This document shows positions 46,970-53,728 of a stretch of DNA of 58,041 nucleotides, piece by piece. The notes beneath the pieces were generated by a model, which saw only the letters and a list, made by a program, of their open reading frames with translations, did not search any database and had not been told where the DNA came from. How positions within the stretch are numbered: the first letter of the stretch is position 1; the number at the start of each line of letters is the position of its first letter. The translations under genes and the position numbers were made by a program. This stretch comes from Thermoplasmata archaeon (GTDB lineage: Archaea > Thermoplasmatota > Thermoplasmata > Thermoplasmatales > Thermoplasmataceae), in NCBI GenBank assembly GCA_021835025.1, contig JAKBQY010000043.1, positions 1 to 58,041 of the forward strand, read 5' to 3'.

Positions 46970-47294
46970 TCAAACCTATGAGATATTTTGATAAATATTA
47001 TAAATTTATTTATTGAAATTATCAAAGAATTAAATTTCTAAACTTATTGCCCTACTAAAATTATTTATCAGTTTCGAAGTTAAATTGTACGAATCTGCCT
47101 CATTTCCAAAAATGAAAACAAAATACTAAAAATTATTGGAATACTGGAATTTCCGCTCATTTATTTCTTTATTTAAGTTTCAAGATAACCAATTCACCTA
47201 CAATAGGAACAGATAATATTTCCCAGTATTTTGATGACATTATCACATCTAAAAAAATTGGAATTTTTTTTTAAAAGATATAATTTTCCATTGT
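46970..47294. other. Gap of 325 nt with no feature seen
   Basis: AT-rich sequence between the purA start and the psmA stop, both on the minus strand. No convincing ORF, repeat or IS similarity was found; a purA promoter should lie at its left edge. Confidence 0.5.
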
Positions 47295-47999
47295 TTAATT
47301 AAGATATTTTGTAACTTCATCAGTTGTCAATATATGGAATTTCTCACCAATTTTTATTGATGCAATTTCTGGTTCCTTAACTGAACTTTCATCAGTAACT
47401 GCAGCCTTTAAAGCGGCTATTCCCATTTTTATTGTTTCATCCATGGTCATATCATCCTTATATGTTTTTTCAATATAATCTGTTGCAGCATCCTTGCCCG
47501 CTCCAATGGCAACGGATTTATATTCATTTATTGTCCCAGCAGGGTCACAGTCAAAGAGTCTAGGACCTATTGTATCTGTTCCCGCAAATATTATTGAGAC
47601 ACCATAGGGTCTTACACCCCCAAATTGTGTATACTGCTGCATCTGGTCTGCCACTTTCTTTACAAGGTTTTCTATGTTTGTCAATGAACCGTATGTAACC
47701 TTTTCCTGCTGTGCGCCAATTCTTGCAAAGTCTATTAAAACTCTTGCATCAGCAACAAGACCGGATGTAACTGTTGCTACATAATCATCAATTAACTGGA
47801 TTTTTTCCAATGAATTTTTTTCCACAAGTTTGCTTCTTACCTTTTTCTCTGATAAAAGTATTACACCATCCTTGAACTTAATGCCCAGTGCTGTGGAACC
47901 TTTTTTAACTGCTTCTCTTGCATACTCAACCTGAAATAATCTCCCATCGGGAGAAAATACCGTAATTGCCCTATCATAAGCCATTTGACCTTGCTGCAT
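47295..47999 (-). CDS. psmA: 20S proteasome alpha subunit
   Basis: A 234-residue PsmA. The N-terminus [20 protein letters not shown] and [19 protein letters not shown] is the alpha-subunit signature and is close to the Thermoplasma protein as remembered. [11 protein letters not shown] and [20 protein letters not shown] follow. Alpha rings gate the 20S core and bind ATPase partners through the N-terminal tail. The ATG is preceded by GAGGTGAATAA, a strong SD. No beta-subunit gene is in the window. Confidence 0.97.
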   Translation of the reverse strand: MQQGQMAYDRAITVFSPDGRLFQVEYAREAVKKGSTALGIKFKDGVILLSEKKVRSKLVEKNSLEKIQLIDDYVATVTSGLVADARVLIDFARIGAQQEKVTYGSLTNIENLVKKVADQMQQYTQFGGVRPYGVSIIFAGTDTIGPRLFDCDPAGTINEYKSVAIGAGKDAATDYIEKTYKDDMTMDETIKMGIAALKAAVTDESSVKEPEIASIKIGEKFHILTTDEVTKYLN

Positions 48000-48119
48000 T
48001 TATTCACCTCTTCCTTAATTATATTATACAATTATAAGTTTTTCTAATAGATAAATGTAAATTTCATTATAAAAGTTTCTTTACAAATGAGATATAAAAA
48101 ATTATTAATACCATAGACA

Positions 48120-48375
48120 ATGAAATCATACATACTTGCACTTCGGATAAGGACTTATATTGAATTTGGTTTTAGGGATTCAAGGAAGATCTATGGTGGG
48201 CACTCTCTGTTGAAAATTCTGGATAATTTCTATTCTGGATATCGTGAAATTATGAGTGATGAATCATTTGCTATGCATATGTTAATTATCGGATACAATA
48301 ACTATGGCCTATCCATATGGGATTTCACAATATCAGTGAAAAAATAACCCAAATTCCCAACACTGAATGTCCAGC
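48120..48375 (+). pseudogene. Transposase-like C-terminal fragment with IS end
   Basis: The ORF 48120-48347 (75 codons) contains IRTYIEFGFRDSRKIYGG, which resembles the RxxIExxFRDSK block around the last catalytic Glu of some DDE transposases, and MHMLIIGYNNYGLSIWDF. The sequence after its stop, CCCAACACTGAATGTCCAGC (48356-48375), matches 18 of 20 bases of 45201-45220 inverted, as expected for an IS terminus. Probably a decayed IS fragment rather than a functional gene. Confidence 0.5.
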
Positions 48376-48475
48376 ATATAGGAAGACCATGCATTAAATA
48401 ATTTAATTCTTATAACGAATTCAAGGAATATTCGAACTGGTTTATACTTTAAAGATAGGTTGATTAAAAAATGTT

Positions 48476-48562
48476 ATGAACATATATAATTTCTCTGTTC
48501 TAAATGAAAATGGCAAGGCAATTATAGAAACCCTCTGTGGTGGAGGTTATTGGAAAAATTAA
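48476..48562 (+). CDS. 28-codon peptide ORF ending in a Cys-Gly-Gly-Gly-Tyr-Trp tail
   Basis: ATG 48476 opens MNIYNFSVLNENGKAIIETL, followed by CGGGYWKN and a TAA. A TATA-like TTTATACTTTAAAG lies about 30 nt upstream. The Cys/Gly/Trp tail recalls the C-termini of the four array proteins just downstream (SCFGGW, QCNW). It may be a small peptide gene or the residue of a deleted array member. The rest of the 349-nt gap shows no other feature. Confidence 0.35.
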   Translation: MNIYNFSVLNENGKAIIETLCGGGYWKN

Positions 48563-48696
48563 CTTTTACACTCATATAAAATTATAAATTATTAAAAATT
48601 TCAATGTTTCAGGAGATATTTATAAAAATGATTTAAAGAATGTTAATGAAAGGCCTGCAACAAATAATTATGTAAAAAATAGGAAATATTACATTC

Positions 48697-49479
48697 ATGC
48701 ATAATTTTATTATAAAAAATAATGGAGAAATATTATCCGGCAATATAAACAGGTCAATTGTAAACAATATCAATAATAATTACAATAAGGATATAAACAC
48801 ATCAAGTAATAATAATTTAACACCAATATCATATAATTATAAAAAGACAAATAATACAAATTACTTAATCCAGAGATATAATAAAACATCTCAAAACAAT
48901 ATAACATATACAATAGCATTCACAGATAATTTCACTAAATATAGAGTGGAAATAGGAGATATAATAATAAATAAGGATAATAAGAATATATCAGAGATCT
49001 ATGCAAATATAATACCAAAGAATTCATCAAAGATATTATATGGAAATGAATTCACAATAAACCATATATCATCATACAATAATCAAATGAAAACTTTAAT
49101 AAATTCCCTGTATTTATTATCAATGTATTATATGAATTCAAACAATATTACAATGCATAAATTCGGTATAGAGAATAATTACATCTCAATGGCAATGAAT
49201 ACAATGTTAGGTAAAACAAATAATACAGTAAAATCTATGAATGTAAGTGAAACAAATGCTGTAATTGTTGATTTAAGTTATTGGTATATTATAAGTATTA
49301 TAGGCGTGGTGATTAGTATAGTTGGAATAATAGCTGCCGTAGCACTTTTAAATACTAATCCTGTTGGATGGGTTTTGGACGTTGAAATATTAGGTATTGC
49401 AGCAGCAATTACATCTATAATAGCATTTGTTGGGATGTCGCATTCCTGCTGGAATATAAATCAAAATCCATGGTGGTAA
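48697..49479 (+). CDS. Array protein 1: full-length toxin/bacteriocin-like precursor
   Basis: A 260-residue protein. Residues 1-115 are Asn-rich with many N-x-S/T sites and no Sec signal. Residues about 117-190 are the block repeated in three later ORFs (INSLYLLSMYYMNSNNITMH ... VSETNA). Residues 191-260 form a unique hydrophobic domain of two probable membrane-spanning helices ending SHSCWNINQNPWW. The terminal TGGTGG-TAA codons also supply the SD of the next gene, 2 nt downstream. No known family recognised. The role as toxin/bacteriocin is inferred from the array layout. Unlike the other three, it lacks the Cys near the start of the hydrophobic domain. Confidence 0.7.
   Translation: MHNFIIKNNGEILSGNINRSIVNNINNNYNKDINTSSNNNLTPISYNYKKTNNTNYLIQRYNKTSQNNITYTIAFTDNFTKYRVEIGDIIINKDNKNISEIYANIIPKNSSKILYGNEFTINHISSYNNQMKTLINSLYLLSMYYMNSNNITMHKFGIENNYISMAMNTMLGKTNNTVKSMNVSETNAVIVDLSYWYIISIIGVVISIVGIIAAVALLNTNPVGWVLDVEILGIAAAITSIIAFVGMSHSCWNINQNPWW
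49044..49259 (+). repeat. Array homology block, copy 1
   Basis: A 216-bp coding block also found at 49689-49904, about 50387-50556 and 51000-51183. It runs from AAATGAATTCACA to GTGAAACAAATGC. Copies 1 and 2 are nearly identical; copies 3 and 4 are slightly diverged and shorter at the left edge. All sequences diverge abruptly after the VSETNA codons. Confidence 0.92.
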
Positions 49480-49481
49480 GA

Positions 49482-49682
49482 ATGGAAAATAGAAAAATGC
49501 CGCATTTTCGGTTGTTTCTTTTCTTAATTATTGATACTTATGCAGGGTTTATTATAACAATAATAGAATGTATACATTTGTATAATTATCTTTATCCGTT
49601 CTCTTTAATTGTTATCTTAATACTTGTCATATTATTTATACTTTTTACATTTTCTGTAATTAAGTATTTTCTTACTAAATAG
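49482..49682 (+). CDS. Array partner 1: small two-helix membrane protein (putative immunity)
   Basis: A 66-residue protein MENRKMPHFRLFLFLIIDTY... with two hydrophobic helices (about 9-30 and 40-62) and a basic tail. ATG 49482 has GGTGGTAA 3-9 nt upstream, located on the stop codon of array protein 1; ATG 49470 is in frame but overlaps it. Size, topology and pairing resemble bacteriocin immunity proteins. It shows no visible similarity to the other three partners. Confidence 0.65.
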   Translation: MENRKMPHFRLFLFLIIDTYAGFIITIIECIHLYNYLYPFSLIVILILVILFILFTFSVIKYFLTK

Positions 49683-49688
49683 ACCTTT

Positions 49689-49904
49689 AAATGAATTCAC
49701 AACAAACCATACATCATCATACAATAATCAAATGAAAACTTTAATAAATTCCCTGTATTTATTATCAATGTATTATATGAATTCAAACAATATTACAATG
49801 CATAAATTCGGTATAGAGAATAATTACATCTCAATGGCAATGAATACAATGTTAGGTAAAACAAATAATACAGTAAAATCTATGAATGTAAGTGAAACAA
49901 ATGC
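49689..49904 (+). repeat. Array homology block, copy 2
   Basis: Offset by 645 bp from copy 1 and nearly identical to it, starting a few bases after the stop of partner 1. It lacks the 5' part of the first gene; the in-frame ATG at 49732 is the first Met of the block. Confidence 0.92.
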
Positions 49905-50109
49905 AATGGTAATTGATAATACTTTTTATTGTATTCTTACCATACTGGCTTTTGCAGGTTTTATTGCTGCACAATTTATTCCGGGGGTAGATGTTGCAGT
50001 TGATGCTACCGTGGCGGCTGTCTATGCAGGTTATTTTCTTACATCTTTTCTTGGTGGGCTCGCTGTAATAGGAGTTACTCATTCCTGCTTTAATACAAAT
50101 TGGGATTAG
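49732..50109 (+). CDS. Array protein 2: N-terminally short toxin-like cassette
   Basis: A 125-residue protein: the shared leader-like block (MKTLINSLYLLSMYYM ... NVSETNA, about 1-58) and then a unique hydrophobic domain (AMVIDNTFYCILTILAFAGF ... GGLAVIGVTHSCFNTNWD). A Cys at the start and one at the end of the hydrophobic hairpin could form a disulfide. TATA-like CCTTTAAATG near 49684 may drive it, but the SD is weak. The unique domain shares only the pattern I-D-(x)n-C-I-L and terminal SC...W with its neighbours. Confidence 0.65.
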   Translation: MKTLINSLYLLSMYYMNSNNITMHKFGIENNYISMAMNTMLGKTNNTVKSMNVSETNAMVIDNTFYCILTILAFAGFIAAQFIPGVDVAVDATVAAVYAGYFLTSFLGGLAVIGVTHSCFNTNWD

Positions 50110-50117
50110 GTGTTATT

Positions 50118-50363
50118 ATGAAATACAATAAAAAAAATAATGTATCAGTGCAATTAAAAGGATTAAAAATTGCAATAGCAATATTAGCTATTCCACTAAT
50201 TATTATAACCATATTCGCATTGTTAAATTTAAAAAGTATATATGAAAATAGAAGTGATTTTTTTTATTTCTGTTTGGCCGATTTACCCTCATTATTATTT
50301 TATATATATTTATATATGCGAGCAAGAAAGAAACTTAATCATATAAAAAATATTTTTGAATAA
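50118..50363 (+). CDS. Array partner 2: small two-helix membrane protein (putative immunity)
   Basis: An 81-residue protein MKYNKKNNVSVQLKGLKIAI... with hydrophobic helices at about 16-37 and 50-65, and a basic C-terminus (RARKKLNHIKNIFE). ATG 50118 is preceded by AGGTGTTATT, whose AGG overlaps the upstream stop; ATG 50100 is the in-frame alternative. Same size class and topology as partner 1 but a different sequence. Confidence 0.65.
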   Translation: MKYNKKNNVSVQLKGLKIAIAILAIPLIIITIFALLNLKSIYENRSDFFYFCLADLPSLLFYIYLYMRARKKLNHIKNIFE

Positions 50364-50386
50364 TAAATTCATATGCTAATATAAAG

Positions 50387-50556
50387 AAAACTTTAATAAA
50401 TTTTCTTTATTTATTATCAATGTATTATATGAATTCAAACAATATTACAATGCATAAATTCGGTATAGAGAATAATTACATCTCAATGGCAATGAATACA
50501 ATGTTAGGTAAAACAAATAATACTATAAAATCTATGAATGTAAGTGAAACAAACGC
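50387..50556 (+). repeat. Array homology block, copy 3 (start codon lost)
   Basis: Matches copies 1 and 2 from AAAACTTTAATAAATT to GTGAAACAAACGC. The Met codon of copies 1, 2 and 4 (CAAATGAAAA) reads ATAAAGAAAA here, so the homologous start is gone. Confidence 0.9.
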
Positions 50557-50731
50557 AATAGTATTGGACTACACATTTAATTGTATTCTTAGCATAATAA
50601 CAATCATTCTAATATTTTTGGGTATTAGTTTAATGATTGCTGCATTTAGTATTGCAACGGCAGGTATAGGGGATGCCATTGTAATATGTACGAGTATTGC
50701 CGCTGGAAACAGTTGTTTTGGTGGGTGGTAG
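50420..50731 (+). CDS. Array protein 3: toxin-like cassette without homologous start
   Basis: Open from the internal ATG 50420, 103 residues: the shared block from MYYMNSNNITMHKF, then the unique domain (AIVLDYTFNCILSIITIILI ... AAGNSCFGGW). It has the Cys near the start of the hydrophobic domain and one in the tail. Because the usual start codon is mutated, this may be a silent cassette. A 10-bp perfect duplication (GTGGGTGGTA twice, 50721-50740) covers its Trp-stop and the SD of the next gene. Confidence 0.6.
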   Translation: MYYMNSNNITMHKFGIENNYISMAMNTMLGKTNNTIKSMNVSETNAIVLDYTFNCILSIITIILIFLGISLMIAAFSIATAGIGDAIVICTSIAAGNSCFGGW

Positions 50732-50952
50732 TGGGTGGTAATTTGAAAAATAAATATGACTATTTAATTTTATCATTATTAGCATACGCTTTATTCTTTA
50801 CAGCAATTTTAACACTCATTATCACTAATTATTCTATATTAAAAAATAATATATTGTTTATTTCCATTGGAATATCTATTGAAATAAGTATAATAATTTT
50901 AGTTTTAATTACAATTTGGGCGTATAAAACAAATAGAATATTTAAAAAGTAG
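50731..50952 (+). CDS. Array partner 3: small two-helix membrane protein (putative immunity)
   Basis: GTG 50731 overlaps the upstream TAG by one base; TTG 50743 with GGTGGTAA in front is the other likely start. From there MKNKYDYLILSLLAYALFFT and about 69 residues in all, with two hydrophobic helices and a basic end (YKTNRIFKK). Topology matches partners 1 and 2, sequence does not. Confidence 0.62.
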   Translation: MGGNLKNKYDYLILSLLAYALFFTAILTLIITNYSILKNNILFISIGISIEISIIILVLITIWAYKTNRIFKK

Positions 50953-50999
50953 TACTTATTATTCTGTGTTTAAATATACACAAGATTAGGGACACTATG

Positions 51000-51183
51000 A
51001 CAATAATCAAATGAAAAATTTAATAAATTCCCTGTATTTATTATCAATGTATTATATGAATTCAAACAATATTACAATGCATAAATTCGGTATAGAGAAT
51101 AATTACATATCAATGGCAATGAATGCAATGTTGGGTAAAACAAATAATACTATAAAATCTATGAATATAAGTGAAACAAATGC
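51000..51183 (+). repeat. Array homology block, copy 4
   Basis: Runs from CAATAATCAAATGAAAA to GTGAAACAAATGC, with a handful of substitutions relative to copy 1 (for example VSETNA to ISETNA, NTMLG to NAMLG). A TATA-like GTTTAAATATAC lies about 30 nt upstream. Confidence 0.9.
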
Positions 51184-51355
51184 AGTGGTTATAGATGCTA
51201 ACAATGACTGTATTATTGGTCTAGTTATACTTGCAGCGACTGTTATAGGCCTATTTGCAGCGATTGTATCTGGAATAGGTACATTCTGGTTCTTATGGGG
51301 TGTAAGTATAATTTATGCATCTGAAGTAATGTTACTAACTCAGTGTAATTGGTGA
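51011..51355 (+). CDS. Array protein 4: toxin-like cassette
   Basis: A 114-residue protein with the shared block (MKNLINSLYLLSMYYM ... NISETNA) and then a unique hydrophobic domain (AVVIDANNDCIIGLVILAAT ... SEVMLLTQCNW). Cys residues sit at the start of the first hydrophobic helix and three residues from the end. The stop TGA is part of GGTGAT, the SD of the next gene 5 nt downstream. Confidence 0.65.
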   Translation: MKNLINSLYLLSMYYMNSNNITMHKFGIENNYISMAMNAMLGKTNNTIKSMNISETNAVVIDANNDCIIGLVILAATVIGLFAAIVSGIGTFWFLWGVSIIYASEVMLLTQCNW

Positions 51356-51360
51356 TTACA

Positions 51361-51777
51361 ATGAATACGAATATAATAGAAAAGAAGAGGAAAGGCCTGA
51401 TTTTCTCATTTATTTTATTTTTGATAGCATCAGTAGGAGATATAATTGTATATAATAATATTTATAGCAGGATATTTTTTTCTTTGATGTTAATTTTATT
51501 AATTATATTATTCATATATTATTTAAATAAATTTAATTATGAAATTTCACACAAAGCAGTTAATATTATAAATTATAATAAATTCGAACGTTTATATTTT
51601 TTAATATTCGTACCTTATTTTTTAATTTTAAATATTATAGATATGTTTATATTAATGTTAACACGAAACTTATTCTTATCAACAATATTATTTATTGCAA
51701 TTGAAACGTCCTCATTCTATATTTATAAGAAACTGAAAAATTCAAACAAATACAATTCAATGACACACGGGCAGTAA
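51361..51777 (+). CDS. Array partner 4: four-helix membrane protein (putative immunity)
   Basis: A 138-residue protein MNTNIIEKKRKGLIFSFILF... with about four hydrophobic helices (about 12-30, 36-55, 78-98, 102-120) and basic ends. It looks like a doubled version of the two-helix partners. ATG 51361 has GGTGAT 5 nt upstream, overlapping the stop of array protein 4. Last gene of the array. Confidence 0.68.
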   Translation: MNTNIIEKKRKGLIFSFILFLIASVGDIIVYNNIYSRIFFSLMLILLIILFIYYLNKFNYEISHKAVNIINYNKFERLYFLIFVPYFLILNIIDMFILMLTRNLFLSTILFIAIETSSFYIYKKLKNSNKYNSMTHGQ

Positions 51778-51835
51778 AAAACTTTGCTATACCCTATAAC
51801 CATTATTAACACCCGTTTTATTATATTTTTTAATC

Positions 51836-52071
51836 AGACTCTAAGCATGTCTTAACATATTTTAAAAAATGGATTGGCATTTTCAATAATTTTGCAATAG
51901 AGTCCTTCTAAAAACCTATATTTTTGAAGGGTTCTAATTTAGAAGGTTTCCATAAACTCAGTTAATTATGTCTTGTTAAGGAACAGATAAATATATGAGG
52001 GCACATCCATTTTCAGGTTATTAGAAATCCTCAATAGATTATCAAAATTATTATAATTCCCATAATAATTT
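51836..52071. repeat. Dispersed repeat shared with the CRISPR flank, interrupted by a MITE
   Basis: 51836-51899 (CAGACTCTAAGCATGTCTTA ... AATAATTTTGCAATA) and 52037-52071 (TATCAAAATTATTATAATTC...) together match the uninterrupted stretch 57893-57995 beside the CRISPR array. The intervening 132 bp are absent there, so this copy carries an insertion. If the flank at 57893 is the CRISPR leader, this is a leader copy without an array. Confidence 0.75.
51900..52031. mobile_element. MITE of 132 bp with inverted ends and CAATA target duplication
   Basis: The left end has TTCTAAAAACCT (starting 6 nt in) and the right end, read inverted, has TTCTAATAACCT (5 nt in): 11 of 12 identical. CAATA occurs immediately before (51895-51899) and after (52032-52036) the insert, while the empty site at 57893-57995 has one CAATA. 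It has no coding capacity. An internal hairpin CCTTCTAAA/TTTAGAAGG spans 51904-51946. The ends resemble the IS5-like ends at 38463 and 41450. Confidence 0.78.
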
Positions 52072-52115
52072 AAAGCTATATGAAAAATTATATTTTATTT
52101 TAATATACATCTATA

Positions 52116-52934
52116 ATGCTATATAAATCAATATTTGATAATTTTATGCATATAAGGCCAGAAGGCTATTTTCTTGAGGCCATAGATGCATTTAAGAAAT
52201 ACGGAGGAACATCAATAAATCTTGTGAATTTCCCTGAGGGTAATATTGGAAATAATTATTATGAATATGTCTATGGCAAAACAATAAAAACGGCAGAAAA
52301 AATAAAAGAAAAAGGAATAGGCGTAATAATAACGATAGGACCCTATCCACTTGATTATTTTTCATTCATGAACAACAATCCCATTGAAAAGTTAAAGTCC
52401 GGTATTGACCTTGCCGTGAAATATATAGTTGAAGGCAAGGCTGATGTGCTTGGGGAGATAGGATACCCACATTTTGATATCTCCCCTGAAATTTATGAAA
52501 GCTCAGAAAAAATACTGATATATGCAATGGAATCATGCAAAGATTATGATATACCATTGATCCTTCATACTGAGGATCTGAATAGGGAAAAATATGAACA
52601 CATTGAGGATATGGCATATAGACATTACAATAAGGAAAGAATATTAAAGCATCATGCAAATTATGTTGATTTTAATTTCAATAATACAATTTTAAAGTCA
52701 TTAATAGCCTCAAGGCCTAATGTAAAATATTCAATAGAATCAAATCAGAACTTTTTGCTTGAAACAGATTATACAGACCAGAAAGAAAAACCGGGAAAGG
52801 TTATGCCACCCTATTCTGTGCCCAAAAGAGCTGAAATGATAATGAATCAATATGATGATTATGATAGAATTTTAAATAAAATTTTCATTGAAACACCATA
52901 TAAATTCTATAAAAAAGATTTTTTTCTTGTTTAG
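52116..52934 (+). CDS. COG1099-type TIM-barrel metal-dependent hydrolase (TatD-related)
   Basis: A 272-residue protein matching the archaeal TatD-like group: IFDNFMHIRPEGYFLEAI at the N-terminus, DVLGEIGYPHFDIS, PLILHTEDLN and a KHHANYVDF segment with candidate metal ligands. The N-terminal DxHxH-type motif reads DNFMH, so its first histidine appears replaced by Phe. Substrate unknown. TATA-like sequence precedes ATG 52116 (ATTTTATTTTAATATAC). Confidence 0.72.
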   Translation: MLYKSIFDNFMHIRPEGYFLEAIDAFKKYGGTSINLVNFPEGNIGNNYYEYVYGKTIKTAEKIKEKGIGVIITIGPYPLDYFSFMNNNPIEKLKSGIDLAVKYIVEGKADVLGEIGYPHFDISPEIYESSEKILIYAMESCKDYDIPLILHTEDLNREKYEHIEDMAYRHYNKERILKHHANYVDFNFNNTILKSLIASRPNVKYSIESNQNFLLETDYTDQKEKPGKVMPPYSVPKRAEMIMNQYDDYDRILNKIFIETPYKFYKKDFFLV

Positions 52935-53035
52935 TATATTATATAATTTATATATAAAATACAATATTCAACTCTATCCTGCTTTTTATAAAATTAATGA
53001 ATATTTTAATAACCAGAAACAATATCTTATTTATC

Positions 53036-53728
53036 ATGTTGGACTTAAACAAATACGACAAAACCCTCGAAGACTTAAAATCACATCTTTTTTCTGAAAG
53101 AAAACTCAGAAAACTGGATAAACTAGAGCCCAATTTTTATAAAAACATCCACTCATTATTAATTGAACTTGATGTTGAAAAAAATGACATGCTTTTAAAG
53201 GCTGAAATAAAGAAGTACATGGATATAACGCATTTAATAGATGAAATAAGAAAAAATTTCAAGGCATTTTTCCAGATAAGATTTGAAAAAATAGCAAGGT
53301 ATTCCGTATACGATATGAGGGATAGTATACTTGAGAACATGACCCCTGAGGAAAAAAACATTATAAAGGAGTTATCATCAAAAATTGATGCTTATTATTC
53401 TGATTTCTCAGGAGTAAGGCAGCCTGAGGAAAAAACTGAAGAGGAAACTGAAATTATGGATGAATTGCAAACATCCACTGCAGGCCAGGAAATAGAGGTT
53501 AAAAATAAGGAACCACAAAGTTCAAAAAATGTGATATACAAGCTTGTAAGAATAATTCAAGACCTCCCGCCAATAGCACAGCCAGAAAAGGATTATTACC
53601 TCCATAAAAACGATGTGCTTTATCTCCCGGAGGATTTTTCAGAAATACTGCACAGGAGAGGATCTCTTGTTTTTATAAAAAATAAGGACAATGATAAAGA
53701 TTTTAAGCAGAATATGAATAAAGAATAA
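53036..53728 (+). CDS. Archaeal GINS subunit (Gins51/Gins15 type)
   Basis: A 230-residue protein: the N-terminal helical A-domain (LFSERKLRKLDKLEPNFYKN ...), an acidic linker (EEKTEEETEIMDEL), and the small C-terminal beta B-domain (IIQDLPPIAQPEKDYYLHKN, then DVLYLPEDFSEILHRRGSLV). This AB order is that of Sld5/Psf1-like archaeal Gins51. GINS bridges MCM and GAN/primase in the replisome; Thermoplasmatales often use only this subunit. ATG 53036 is preferred over 52997 because the conserved region and a TTTAATA box about 30 nt upstream fit it. Confidence 0.85.
   Translation: MLDLNKYDKTLEDLKSHLFSERKLRKLDKLEPNFYKNIHSLLIELDVEKNDMLLKAEIKKYMDITHLIDEIRKNFKAFFQIRFEKIARYSVYDMRDSILENMTPEEKNIIKELSSKIDAYYSDFSGVRQPEEKTEEETEIMDELQTSTAGQEIEVKNKEPQSSKNVIYKLVRIIQDLPPIAQPEKDYYLHKNDVLYLPEDFSEILHRRGSLVFIKNKDNDKDFKQNMNKE

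Noticed and set aside
48697-49479. Assigning array protein 1 to halocins or sulfolobicins
   Set aside because: No recognisable motif or cysteine pattern of those families; only general analogy, so no name was given.
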